Position numbers and translations under genes: made by a program. 12,549 nucleotides of DNA from an uncultured Lachnospiraceae bacterium (lineage in GTDB: Bacteria > Bacillota > Clostridia > Lachnospirales > Lachnospiraceae): the NCBI GenBank assembly GCA_947631755.1, contig CANRMO010000058.1, forward strand, positions 1 to 12,549, given 5' to 3'. Below the pieces are notes generated by a model. It saw only the letters and a list, made by a program, of their open reading frames with translations. It ran no database searches and was not told the DNA's origin. This document shows, one piece after another, positions 1-7,780 of the stretch (positions are counted from its first letter, which is position 1; each line of letters starts with the position of its first letter).

Positions 1-2
1 TT

Positions 3-572
3 GTAAATACGATGACGGAGATCCTTTACAAGATCATGCACAACGGCGGTGGTGACCCCGTCGCAAAAGTGCCGGAACTTGAGGTTATGAAACAGAAGAA
101 ACTGTATACCAAAGTTGGAAAAACCCAGGTTCTTCTGGACTACAGCAAGGATGCCAAATATAAGGATCCAGATAAGAAACTGTATATTAAAGTGTCAGTG
201 ACGAATCCTCAGGGCAATATCGAGCCGGGTATCGTGAAATCGATCAGCCTTATCAACGATGCGGAAGATGTCATTGATAAACCGGTGCCGCTGAAATCCA
301 TCGGGGGCGATGCCCTGGCAAAAGAGAAAGTCGGGAGTGTCCATGAGGAGGATAAGGCAGGGACTGAGCTGAATGGATACCGGATTCCTCTCGGACAGCC
401 GCTGGAGTTTTATGTTCCGTATAAACTCTCTGACTGGCAGAAAGGTTATACGACACTGCGGTTTGAGCTGCAGGGAATGACTTATTTTGCAAAGAGGAAG
501 AAGACCGTTGTATCGAAAGTTTCAAAAGTTGATGTGCTGATTGACGAGAGGGCATTATTCGGTCTCAGATAA
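3..572 (+). CDS. Uncharacterised protein, 3' part (5' end outside window)
   Basis: I do not recognise this protein. The reading frame is open back to the window edge: the codons at 3-11 contain no stop. The first ATG, at 12, has too little sequence before it to show a ribosome binding site, so this is probably the C-terminal part of a longer protein; if translation did start at 12 it would have 186 residues. The visible part is rich in lysine and charged residues, with alternating hydrophobic residues suggesting beta strands. It has no signal peptide, membrane segment, zinc motif or recognisable catalytic motif. Cysteine is absent. It ends in TAA at 570-572, and the start of the large leucine-rich-repeat gene follows after 32 bases with no terminator between, so the two are probably co-transcribed. 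A role at the cell surface is only a guess from this neighbour. Confidence 0.7.
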   Translation, partial: VNTMTEILYKIMHNGGGDPVAKVPELEVMKQKKLYTKVGKTQVLLDYSKDAKYKDPDKKLYIKVSVTNPQGNIEPGIVKSISLINDAEDVIDKPVPLKSIGGDALAKEKVGSVHEEDKAGTELNGYRIPLGQPLEFYVPYKLSDWQKGYTTLRFELQGMTYFAKRKKTVVSKVSKVDVLIDERALFGLR

Positions 573-591
573 TAGTACATGTTTTGAACAG

Positions 592-600
592 AAAGAGGGG
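592..600 (+). promoter_or_regulatory. Ribosome binding site of the leucine-rich-repeat gene
   Basis: AAAGAGGGG ends 4 bases before the ATG at 605. It lies inside the longer open frame that begins with TTG at 584, and that TTG has no purine-rich site ahead of it. This decides for 605 as the start. Confidence 0.7.
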
Positions 601-604
601 TAAT

Positions 605-3600
605 ATGAAAAGAAATATGCGCAAAGAGTGTGGGAGAAAAATTACGGCGGTTGTCTTAAGTTTTTCGATGTGTGCGATGCTGCTGTCCGGGATCCGTTTC
701 CGGGATGGCAGTGTGAGGCCTGTCAGTGAGGTACAGGCGGCGGCCGGAGAGATCGACAATACAACTCTTCTGGATGAGAAAGTGGTTCCTGACCCTGTAT
801 TAAGGGAGTATCTGCTGGATGAAGTGCAGAAAGTGGTTACAGATGTGGATAGAGCCGGGATCACCGTCCAGAACCTTGCACTAAAGGTCGAAGGTGCCCT
901 CACAATACCGGCCGGGGTAAAAGATTTAGAGGGGCTGGGATATGCCAGGAGTGCCAGCTCGATTGATGTGTCAGCCTGCAGCCAGGTGAGTGAGATTAAA
1001 GACAATGAGTTTTATGGATGCAAAATGGTGCAGATCACGCTGGCAGAGTCCATTCAGAAATTAGGGAATAATGCATTTGATTCATGCAGCAAATTGGAAT
1101 CGGTTAATTTAAAAAATATTACACAGATTGGGGATATGGCATTTAAATCGTGCAGCAGCCTTAAGCAGGTTGAGAATATGCCGGAACAGGTTGATTATCT
1201 GGGCACATATGCATTCCAGGACTGTAGTGCTCTGACGCAGATCAGTGTTCCACGGATTACAGATCCGGCGCTGCAGCACTCTGTCCCCAAAAATGCATTT
1301 GACGGCTGCACTGCACTGACGAAAGTTTATCTCTGCGACAATGGGCTTACGTCAGTCGGAGACCTTGCCTTTTCCTCGACGGGAGCGCTCACGTTTTCTA
1401 CAGATGGGATTACATATGGCAATTCTCTGCCCTCATCGGTCAGCACACTTGGAGATGGTGCGTTCCGGTCAAGTGGCATCCAGTCGCTTGATCTGACAGC
1501 GACGCAAATCACTAAGATCAGTGATAATGCTTTCTTTTCTGCTAATCTTGGCGCAGAGTTTAAACTGCCGGGAAAAACCAGTTCCATCGGCAAACAGGCG
1601 TTTGGACAGTCTAAGATTAAAGAGATCGTGATGCCAGAGACGGTGACATCTCTGGATGAGGGCTGTTTTGATAAGGCTATGAGCTTGACAAAGGTATCCC
1701 TCTCCCCTAACATTGCGGTGATTCCCGCATCAGCATTTGTCGGTGCCGGTAACTCAAGCATGGTTGAGAACGGCGTGAAGTATGACGAAAGTGAATCAAG
1801 TGATTATCTGGAGATTACCTATACAAATGCGACAGCGGCCGAAAGTAAGCTGACAGAGATTGGTGATAAGGCTTTTAATTGTGCTGCGCTCTGGGATGAC
1901 GGATTTTTTGAGAGCCTGCCCGCTCTGAAAACGATTGGAAAGGAAGCATTCTGCTATGCCAATTTTTCCGAACTTGTGATACCGGCCACAGTTTCTTCTA
2001 TCGGTGAGGGTGCATTTTGTTCCTGCGGCCGTCTGAGAACAGTAGAATTTAAGGATGGGAGCAAGGTGACAGCTCTGCCGGACAGATGTTTTGGCAGTGA
2101 AAAGCAGCCTGGGAAGCTGGGAAGTTATGTCACCATTTATTCCTGTATCCGGCTGGAAGAGGTTGTCCTGCCGGATGGGCTTGTATCTATCGGGGACTAT
2201 TGTTTTGGAAACTGCTACCGCTTAAAAACAATGGGGGCTAAATCGAATAAAATTACAGAGGAGATCAATTTTCCGTCCACGCTGACAGCAATAGGAGAGG
2301 GAGCATTTTGCGCGGCTTCTTCCTATGATGACAGTAGGGGTTCCGGGGAGAAAAGTTATTCTGGGATCCTTGTCGAAGACGGGGGTATAAAAAAAGTGAC
2401 TGTGCCGGACTCTGTTTTGACGATCGGGCCATTCGCTTTTAAAAATAATATGACACTGGAGGAGCTGACGATCGGCAAGGGGGTAAAGGAAATCCCGAAA
2501 GAGATGTGCTCCGGCTGCGGCGCCTATCCATTTACAACAAATGATCAGGGTAACACTGTGAAGATCACAGAAAAAGTTGTAGTAGATGAGAATGGCAATG
2601 TTACGGAAAATACAATACCGCTTGCTTTTACCGGGCTGAAAAAACTTGAACTGTCAGATAATGTGGAGACGATCGGTGACAAAGCCTTTTATGCCTGTTA
2701 TGCACTGGCGCCCAGGGACTCCTGGCTGCTTCCGACAAAGCTTCAGTCTATCGGTGCGTCGGCATTTGAAAAATGTAAGAGCCTGAAAGAAATCATTCTC
2801 CAGTCCAATCTGGAGAGCATCGGAGGGAAAGCTTTTTATGAGGCATCCCAATTTGTAACGGAGAAAAAAGAACTGGGAGGGGCAGAGAGGAATCTGCAAC
2901 ATGAATATGCCGGCCTCACTACTGTCAATACAAATTATGCCACGGCGCTGAAAACGATTGGGGCGTCTGCGTTTGCCCGGACGAATCTGAAAGACATTAT
3001 ATTTCCATCCAACGTTACAGAGATCCCGGCTTCTGTGTGTGCAGACAATTATAATTTAAATAAGGTAACTATGGCAGAGGGAGTGACGAAAATCGGGGCA
3101 ACTGCGTTCAGCAACTGCTATGAACTTGACCTCGTAACTCTTCCCTATTCTGCAACGCTGGAGAGCTCAACTTTTGGCAATGCTGCGGCAAATAACAATA
3201 ATACACTGAGTCTGGCGCCAGCCGGTGGTTCCGGCGAGAAACCGGGCAAGGTAATTGTGGGGAGGGAGGAAACGCTCACGATGAGTTGTTTCAGTAAGTT
3301 TAAGCCCGAGTGCCTCTCCCTTGCTGTGACTGACCCGGATGGGGATCCGAGTGACCCAAACAGCAATATGTTGAAAGAGGAGGGCCCCAAAAACGACTAT
3401 ATCGGTGTGAGCGGAACCGGTTCTTCCGTGACTCTGACCGGGAAAAAACTGGGGGGGACAAAAATAAAAGTGACGGCCACGGCTGACCTGAAAAAAGCGA
3501 CATATAACTACAGCAGCGTTATGCTCAGTATCTCCCAGAATTATGATATCTCTGTGGAGGAGCTTGCGGTAGAGACATTGAAATTTACAGGGAGTATTGT

Positions 3601-4546
3601 CAAACAGGAAAATGGGGAGAATGTCGTGGATCTGAGAGCAGGTGCATCGGCGACGGCACTTAGTTTTGAGTATGATCCGAAAGATCCGACGGTTGATATT
3701 GTGCCCTCTGTGGACGATACGAATGTTGCCGTGATCGACGGCGAGCCGACGATCACAAATGGGAAGTGCTCGAATCTGAAAATAAAACCGGTTGCACCGG
3801 GAAGCACGACTCTCCGGATTAAGGCTGGTACAAAGGAGTGGACCTGTCAGATTTTTGTGAGAGCATATGCGAGCTCGGCGAAGTTATCCTGTGAGGCAGG
3901 AAAAACAGTTACCAGCAAGGTGGCTGCGCCGGGAGAGACATTCCAGCTCTATCCGACCATTAATTATTCGGACGCATCTTATGCAAATGCGCCGGATGGC
4001 TTTAAGGAGTCCTGTACATTTACCTCAAATAAAAAAGAGATAGCAGATGTGGATGAAAACGGGCTTGTCACTGCCAAGGCTGTGGGAAGTGCGACAATTA
4101 CAATGAAACTCAGCCTGTCCGGGAGAACGGCAAGTTTTTCTGTCACAGTGAAAAATGGGGCGTCCAGTTCAAACGGCAGCAATAACAGTAACAGTACAGG
4201 TTCATCGGCGAATAAGAATGGCGGGACTTCCGGGGGCACATCTGGCACGAAATTGAATGTGAAAGCTCCGGGCAAGGTGAAGATTTCTGCTAAAAATAAA
4301 AAGAAGAAATCAATCAAGGTGACATGGAAAAAGATTTCCGGCGCCTCCGGCTACCAGGTTTCTTACGGACTGAAAAAGAATTTCAAGAAGGCAAAGAAAA
4401 AGACAACGACGAAGACTTCTTATACGATAAAGAAACTGAAAAAGAAAAAGAAATATTATGTGAGAGTCCGCGCCTATACGTTGTCGGGCAGCAAGAAAGT
4501 GTACGGCAAGTGGAGCAGTGTGAAAAAGGTGAAAGTAAAGAAATAG
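605..4546 (+). CDS. Secreted BspA-type leucine-rich-repeat protein with Ig-like and fibronectin III domains
   Basis: A 1313-residue exported protein. Residues 1-47 form a signal peptide: a basic N-terminus, a hydrophobic stretch at about 13-30, then cleavage near the VQAAAG at 43-48. Residues about 128-859 hold roughly 25 degenerate LRR_5 (BspA/TpLRR) repeats, each built around an I-G-x-x-A-F-x-x-C type signature followed by a short LxxVxLP-like strand. Three Ig-like segments follow, the last (about 1089-1184) being a fair Big_2 match ending in a GLVTAKAVGSATITM-like strand. A Ser/Asn/Gly/Thr-rich linker (about 1185-1217) leads to a C-terminal fibronectin III domain (1220-1313) with 34 lysines in 94 residues. 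I see no LPXTG motif, SLH domain or C-terminal membrane anchor. BspA-like repeats are known for binding host proteins or other cells, so an adhesin-like surface role is the likeliest inference. No ligand can be read from the sequence. rnhB starts 24 bases downstream. Confidence 0.92.
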   Translation: MKRNMRKECGRKITAVVLSFSMCAMLLSGIRFRDGSVRPVSEVQAAAGEIDNTTLLDEKVVPDPVLREYLLDEVQKVVTDVDRAGITVQNLALKVEGALTIPAGVKDLEGLGYARSASSIDVSACSQVSEIKDNEFYGCKMVQITLAESIQKLGNNAFDSCSKLESVNLKNITQIGDMAFKSCSSLKQVENMPEQVDYLGTYAFQDCSALTQISVPRITDPALQHSVPKNAFDGCTALTKVYLCDNGLTSVGDLAFSSTGALTFSTDGITYGNSLPSSVSTLGDGAFRSSGIQSLDLTATQITKISDNAFFSANLGAEFKLPGKTSSIGKQAFGQSKIKEIVMPETVTSLDEGCFDKAMSLTKVSLSPNIAVIPASAFVGAGNSSMVENGVKYDESESSDYLEITYTNATAAESKLTEIGDKAFNCAALWDDGFFESLPALKTIGKEAFCYANFSELVIPATVSSIGEGAFCSCGRLRTVEFKDGSKVTALPDRCFGSEKQPGKLGSYVTIYSCIRLEEVVLPDGLVSIGDYCFGNCYRLKTMGAKSNKITEEINFPSTLTAIGEGAFCAASSYDDSRGSGEKSYSGILVEDGGIKKVTVPDSVLTIGPFAFKNNMTLEELTIGKGVKEIPKEMCSGCGAYPFTTNDQGNTVKITEKVVVDENGNVTENTIPLAFTGLKKLELSDNVETIGDKAFYACYALAPRDSWLLPTKLQSIGASAFEKCKSLKEIILQSNLESIGGKAFYEASQFVTEKKELGGAERNLQHEYAGLTTVNTNYATALKTIGASAFARTNLKDIIFPSNVTEIPASVCADNYNLNKVTMAEGVTKIGATAFSNCYELDLVTLPYSATLESSTFGNAAANNNNTLSLAPAGGSGEKPGKVIVGREETLTMSCFSKFKPECLSLAVTDPDGDPSDPNSNMLKEEGPKNDYIGVSGTGSSVTLTGKKLGGTKIKVTATADLKKATYNYSSVMLSISQNYDISVEELAVETLKFTGSIVKQENGENVVDLRAGASATALSFEYDPKDPTVDIVPSVDDTNVAVIDGEPTITNGKCSNLKIKPVAPGSTTLRIKAGTKEWTCQIFVRAYASSAKLSCEAGKTVTSKVAAPGETFQLYPTINYSDASYANAPDGFKESCTFTSNKKEIADVDENGLVTAKAVGSATITMKLSLSGRTASFSVTVKNGASSSNGSNNSNSTGSSANKNGGTSGGTSGTKLNVKAPGKVKISAKNKKKKSIKVTWKKISGASGYQVSYGLKKNFKKAKKKTTTKTSYTIKKLKKKKKYYVRVRAYTLSGSKKVYGKWSSVKKVKVKK

Positions 4547-4570
4547 TGATCGGAAAACCGGGAGAGTGTT

Positions 4571-5332
4571 ATGCAGAGCATAAAAGAGATAAAACTCCTG
4601 TTTGAGCACGCGGAAAAAGAGCAGTGGGATGCTCTTTTTTCGCAGTTTAAGGATGATGAGCGGACAGGGGTACAAAAGATTATTGAGAGATACAGGAAAA
4701 AACAGGAGGCGTTCTGGCAGGAGCAGGAGCGTCTGGAGAAAATGCTGGAATTTGAAAAAAAATATGGGGATACGTTTCACTGTATCTGCGGCATTGATGA
4801 GGCGGGGCGCGGCCCTTTCGCGGGCCCGGTTGTGGCGGGGGCAGTTGTTCTCCCTCCCGGCCTGACGATCCAGGGGCTGAACGACTCGAAAAAGGTCAGC
4901 CCGAAACGCCGGGAAGAACTGTATGAGGAGATCCGGGAAAAGGCAGTCAGTTTCGGCATTGGCATATGCTCTCCCGCCCGTATTGATGAGATCAACATTC
5001 TGCAGGCGACCTATGAGGCGATGAAATATGCGGTGGAAGATCTGTCTGTGGTGCCGGATCTTCTCCTTGTAGATGCTGTGACCATCCCACAGATCCCGGT
5101 GAGGCAGGTGGGGATCATTAAAGGGGATGGGAGAAGTCTCTCAATTGCCGCTGCCAGCATTATGGCTAAGGTGACAAGGGACCGGCTGATGGAGGAATAT
5201 GCGCAGTTGTATCCAGAATATGGTTTTGAGAGAAATAAGCGATACGGCTCGGAAGAGCACATTGCCGCGCTGAGGGAAAAGGGACCGTGTCCGATCCACA
5301 GAAGTACATTTATCCATAGTTACGTGAGGTGA
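4571..5332 (+). CDS. rnhB: Ribonuclease HII
   Basis: This cytoplasmic enzyme cuts RNA in RNA-DNA hybrids and nicks at single ribonucleotides misincorporated into DNA, starting ribonucleotide excision repair. The 253 residues match the longer Firmicute form: a charged helical extension at 1-70, then the catalytic domain from about 73. The DEAGRG motif is at 76-81, giving metal ligands D76 and E77 and the GRG loop that reads the ribonucleotide junction. D168 lies in LLLVDAV, and D186 lies in KGDGRS just before the AAASIMAKVTRD block. Y225 matches the conserved substrate tyrosine. The usual KGYGT segment around it reads KRYGS here (223-227), which is unusual. The ATG at 4571 has GGGAGAG at 4560-4566 ahead of it. 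The upstream surface-protein gene is only 24 bases away with no terminator. The downstream FlhB-like gene is translationally linked. Confidence 0.97.
   Translation: MQSIKEIKLLFEHAEKEQWDALFSQFKDDERTGVQKIIERYRKKQEAFWQEQERLEKMLEFEKKYGDTFHCICGIDEAGRGPFAGPVVAGAVVLPPGLTIQGLNDSKKVSPKRREELYEEIREKAVSFGIGICSPARIDEINILQATYEAMKYAVEDLSVVPDLLLVDAVTIPQIPVRQVGIIKGDGRSLSIAAASIMAKVTRDRLMEEYAQLYPEYGFERNKRYGSEEHIAALREKGPCPIHRSTFIHSYVR
5326..5332 (+). promoter_or_regulatory. Ribosome binding site overlapping the rnhB stop codon
   Basis: GAGGTGA contains the TGA stop of rnhB (5330-5332) and lies 4 bases before the TTG start at 5337. It supports the TTG start, since no ATG occurs until late in the frame. It also suggests that the downstream small protein is translated by ribosomes finishing rnhB. 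Confidence 0.65.
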
Positions 5333-5336
5333 TTTT

Positions 5337-5624
5337 TTGGCGGAGAGGAAAGAAAAAAAACAGGCGGTTGCGCTGGAGTATGCCCCCGGCGACAAGGCGC
5401 CGAAAGTGATTGCGACAGGACAGGGCATATTGGCCGAAAAGATCATTGATGTGGCGAGAGAGGCGGATGTGCCGATCCACAAGGATGAAAAATTAGCGCG
5501 CACGCTCTCTGTTCTGGATATCGGCGAATACATTCCCCAGGAATTGTATTCTATCGTTGCGGAGATCCTTGTATTTGTGGAAGGAATGGATAAGATCCAG
5601 GATAAGATCCATGGCAGATCGTAG
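5337..5624 (+). CDS. Stand-alone FlhB/YscU C-terminal-domain protein (YlqH-like)
   Basis: A 95-residue protein that aligns with the cytoplasmic tail of FlhB, the export-switch component of flagellar and type III secretion systems. The AVALEY segment at 10-15 corresponds to the stretch just after the FlhB autocleavage site. It is followed by the APKVIATGQGILAEKI and VPIHKDEKLARTL blocks typical of the family. The four FlhB membrane helices and the NPTH cleavage motif are absent: the protein begins at about the point where cleavage would occur. B. subtilis YlqH is a comparable stand-alone protein and is also encoded near rnhB, so the pairing is a known one. Its function is not established; no other flagellar or secretion gene is in the window. 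It starts at TTG with a ribosome binding site overlapping the rnhB stop. No clear terminator follows. Confidence 0.9.
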   Translation: MAERKEKKQAVALEYAPGDKAPKVIATGQGILAEKIIDVAREADVPIHKDEKLARTLSVLDIGEYIPQELYSIVAEILVFVEGMDKIQDKIHGRS

Positions 5625-5687
5625 AGGTCCAGACTCCACTGCGCTGTGAAAAGTAACTGTTTTTATACAGATAATGAGCGATTGTTT

Positions 5688-5717
5688 TTGACTACAGAGG
5701 GAACTCTGTGGTACAAT
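5688..5717 (+). promoter_or_regulatory. Sigma-A type promoter for der-plsY-gpsA
   Basis: The -35 element TTGACT (5688-5693) and the -10 element TACAAT (5712-5717) are separated by 18 bases and lie about 50 bases before the der start at 5768. It is the best promoter match in the 143-base gap between the FlhB-like gene and der. The rest of that gap holds no recognisable gene or terminator. Confidence 0.7.
5694..5709. repeat. Perfect inverted repeat in the promoter spacer
   Basis: ACAGAG and CTCTGT are perfect inverted arms around a 4-base GGAA centre, placed entirely between the -35 and -10 elements. That is the classic position of a repressor operator. Which protein would bind it, if any, cannot be read from the sequence; a chance 6-base inverted repeat is possible. 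Confidence 0.5.
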
Positions 5718-5767
5718 GATGTGACAGATTTTTTATGCGCGAAAGATATGCGCAAGTGGAGGATGAC

Positions 5768-7093
5768 ATGGGAAAACCAATTCTTGCAATCGTGGGACGA
5801 CCAAACGTAGGAAAATCGACTTTGTTTAATACGCTGGCGGGAGAGAGGATTGCCATCGTAAAGGATTATCCGGGAGTGACCAGAGACCGCATTTACGGGG
5901 ATATGGAATGGCTTGACCATTCTTTTTCCATGATTGATACCGGCGGTATTGAGATGGACGCAAAGGATGGGATGCTATCCCACATGAGGGAACAGGCGGC
6001 GATCGCTATTGAGACTGCGGATGTGATCTTATTTCTTGTGGATGTGCGGCAGGGACTTGTGGACGCGGATTATAAAGTGGCAGATATGCTCAGGCGATCG
6101 GGCAAGCCGGTTGTCCTTGTAGTCAACAAAGTGGACAATATGGAAAAATATATGCCGGATGTCTATGAATTTTATAATCTCGGTATCGGAGAGCCCCACC
6201 CGGTCTCGGCCAGCTCGAAACTCGGTCTCGGTGATATGCTGGATGCTGTAGTGGAGCAGATCGCCCCGGAAAAGTTTGAGGAGGAAGAGGATGAGCGCCC
6301 GAGGATTGCCGTGGTGGGCCGCCCGAATGCGGGGAAATCTTCCCTTATCAATAAGATGCTGGGTGAAAACCGCGTGATCGTGTCAGATGTGGCAGGTACA
6401 ACCAGAGATGCCATTGATACAGAAATATCTTATCAGGGAGCGGAATATATTTTTATAGATACGGCAGGGCTGCGCCGCAAGAGTAAGATTAAGGAAGATA
6501 TCGAGAGATACAGCATTATCCGGACGGTTGCCGCCATTGAGCGGTCGGATGTGACGGTTCTCATGATTGACGCGACGCAGGGCGTGGCAGAACAGGACGC
6601 GAAAATTGCCGGTATCGCCCACGACCGCGGAAAAGGACTGATCATCGCAGTAAACAAGTGGGACGCCATTGAGAAGGATAACCACACAGTCAGTGAGTTC
6701 AAGAGGGATATACAGAATGTGCTGTCCTTTGTTCCCTACGCAGAGATTATTTTTATATCTGCGCTGACGGGCCAGCGGGTCATGAAGATTTTTGATCTTT
6801 TGGACGTTGTGATCCAGAACCATGCAATGCGGGTACAGACTGGTGTTCTGAATGAGATTCTGACAGAGGCAGTCGCCATGCAGCAGCCGCCGTCGGATAA
6901 GGGGAAACGCCTGAAGATTTTTTATATGACGCAGGTCAGCACAAAACCGCCGACTTTTGTAATATTTGTGAATAAAAAGGAATTGATGCATTTTTCTTAT
7001 CAGAGGTATATTGAAAACCGGATCCGGGATACCTTTGGCTTTTCCGGTACGCCAATCCGCATGTTTATCAGGGAAAGAAAGGAGAGGGAGTAA
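5768..7093 (+). CDS. der: Ribosome biogenesis GTPase Der (EngA)
   Basis: Der is an essential GTPase with two tandem GTP-binding domains that helps late assembly of the 50S ribosomal subunit. The 441 residues equal the family's usual length. Domain 1 shows GRPNVGKS at 10-17, DTGG at 57-60 and NKVD at 120-123. An acidic linker (about 169-178) leads to domain 2 with GRPNAGKS at 184-191, DTAG at 231-234 and NKWD at 296-299. A KH-like domain (about 345-441) ends the protein with the usual basic tail. The start at 5768 gives the normal MGKPILAIVG beginning and has GGAGG at 5758-5762, 5 bases upstream. An in-frame ATG at 5735 would add 11 residues but has no ribosome binding site and lies very close to the expected transcription start. 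plsY follows after 6 bases. Confidence 0.97.
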   Translation: MGKPILAIVGRPNVGKSTLFNTLAGERIAIVKDYPGVTRDRIYGDMEWLDHSFSMIDTGGIEMDAKDGMLSHMREQAAIAIETADVILFLVDVRQGLVDADYKVADMLRRSGKPVVLVVNKVDNMEKYMPDVYEFYNLGIGEPHPVSASSKLGLGDMLDAVVEQIAPEKFEEEEDERPRIAVVGRPNAGKSSLINKMLGENRVIVSDVAGTTRDAIDTEISYQGAEYIFIDTAGLRRKSKIKEDIERYSIIRTVAAIERSDVTVLMIDATQGVAEQDAKIAGIAHDRGKGLIIAVNKWDAIEKDNHTVSEFKRDIQNVLSFVPYAEIIFISALTGQRVMKIFDLLDVVIQNHAMRVQTGVLNEILTEAVAMQQPPSDKGKRLKIFYMTQVSTKPPTFVIFVNKKELMHFSYQRYIENRIRDTFGFSGTPIRMFIRERKERE

Positions 7094-7099
7094 AGAAGG

Positions 7100-7780
7100 A
7101 TGATGAGTGACATACTATTAGCAATGGGATTGTGTCTGGCGGGCTATTGTTTCGGATGCTTTTCTACCGGATACATTGTCGGGCGCATGAGTGGCCACGA
7201 TATCCGTGCGGAGGGGAGCGGTAATATCGGCACCACTAACGCACTCCGGACGCTGGGGGCCAAAGGCGGGGCGATCACTTTTGGCGGCGATATCCTCAAG
7301 GCATTTATACCGACATTTTTTGTCCGGCTGGTACTGTGTCCGCTGATGGGATATTCACCGGAGACGACTTATCTGATGACGCTGGTCGCCGGGCTCGGCG
7401 TTGTGATCGGCCATAATTTTCCGGTGAACCTCCATTTTAAAGGGGGGAAAGGCATAGCGGTGTCAGCGGCAGTTATTGTCGCGTCGTCCACAAATTCCAT
7501 CATCGGATGGGTCATGATAGGGATCGGCCTGGCGCTGTTCATCGGAATTGTTGCTGCCACCCGCTATGTGTCGCTCGGATCGCTGGCTGTGGTATGGTAT
7601 TTTCCGATCTATACCTGTATCATGTACCGGGGAACCCGGCAATTTATTTTTCTTCTGATCCTGTCGCTGGTTTTTACAGCGCTGGCATATGTGAAACACG
7701 CAGGCAATATAAAGAGGCTTTTAAATGGCACAGAGCGCAAGCTCTTTGAGAAAAAGAAACAAGGAGAACAAAAAGGATGA
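7100..7780 (+). CDS. plsY: Acyl-phosphate:glycerol-3-phosphate acyltransferase PlsY
   Basis: PlsY is an integral membrane enzyme that moves a fatty acyl group from acyl phosphate to the 1-position of glycerol 3-phosphate, making lysophosphatidic acid. The 226-residue protein has several hydrophobic segments (about 4-28, 92-110, 120-155, 158-176, 181-198) and the family motifs: GSGNIGTTN at 39-47, D64 and K67 in the GGDILKAF block, GHNFPV at 104-109 with KGGKG at 114-118, and the HAGNIKRLLNGTE block at 200-212. A charged Lys/Glu-rich tail makes it somewhat longer than many homologues. Two adjacent ATGs (7100 and 7103) are possible starts; AGAAGG at 7094-7099 fits 7103 slightly better on spacing. 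Its stop overlaps the gpsA start by 4 bases (ATGA), and GpsA supplies its substrate. Confidence 0.97.
   Translation: MMSDILLAMGLCLAGYCFGCFSTGYIVGRMSGHDIRAEGSGNIGTTNALRTLGAKGGAITFGGDILKAFIPTFFVRLVLCPLMGYSPETTYLMTLVAGLGVVIGHNFPVNLHFKGGKGIAVSAAVIVASSTNSIIGWVMIGIGLALFIGIVAATRYVSLGSLAVVWYFPIYTCIMYRGTRQFIFLLILSLVFTALAYVKHAGNIKRLLNGTERKLFEKKKQGEQKG

Noticed and set aside
584..604. TTG start at 584 for the leucine-rich-repeat gene
   Set aside because: No ribosome binding site precedes it; AAAGAGGGG lies inside this stretch and serves the ATG at 605, which gives a normal signal peptide.
530..604. Possible promoter before the leucine-rich-repeat gene (TTGACG with TAATAG)
   Set aside because: The spacing is about 23 bases, too long for a sigma-A promoter, and no better pair was found.
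3979..4317. Antisense open frames with hydrophobic, leucine- and phenylalanine-rich products opposite the lysine-rich regions (also at 9024-9305 and 4310-4780)
   Set aside because: Reverse complement of lysine codons gives Phe/Leu codons, which mimics membrane protein; there is no start signal and strong genes occupy the other strand.
4324..4605. Charged 93-residue open frame overlapping the lysine-rich end of the surface protein and the start of rnhB
   Set aside because: It is a by-product of the AAG/AAA-rich sequence in another frame, with no ribosome binding site and no family resemblance.
5650..5672. Possible terminator after the FlhB-like gene (CTGT and ACAG arms)
   Set aside because: The stem has only 4 base pairs and no run of T residues follows it.
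5735..5767. ATG at 5735 as the start of der
   Set aside because: It has no Shine-Dalgarno site and lies close to the expected transcription start; the ATG at 5768 has GGAGG and gives the usual N-terminus.
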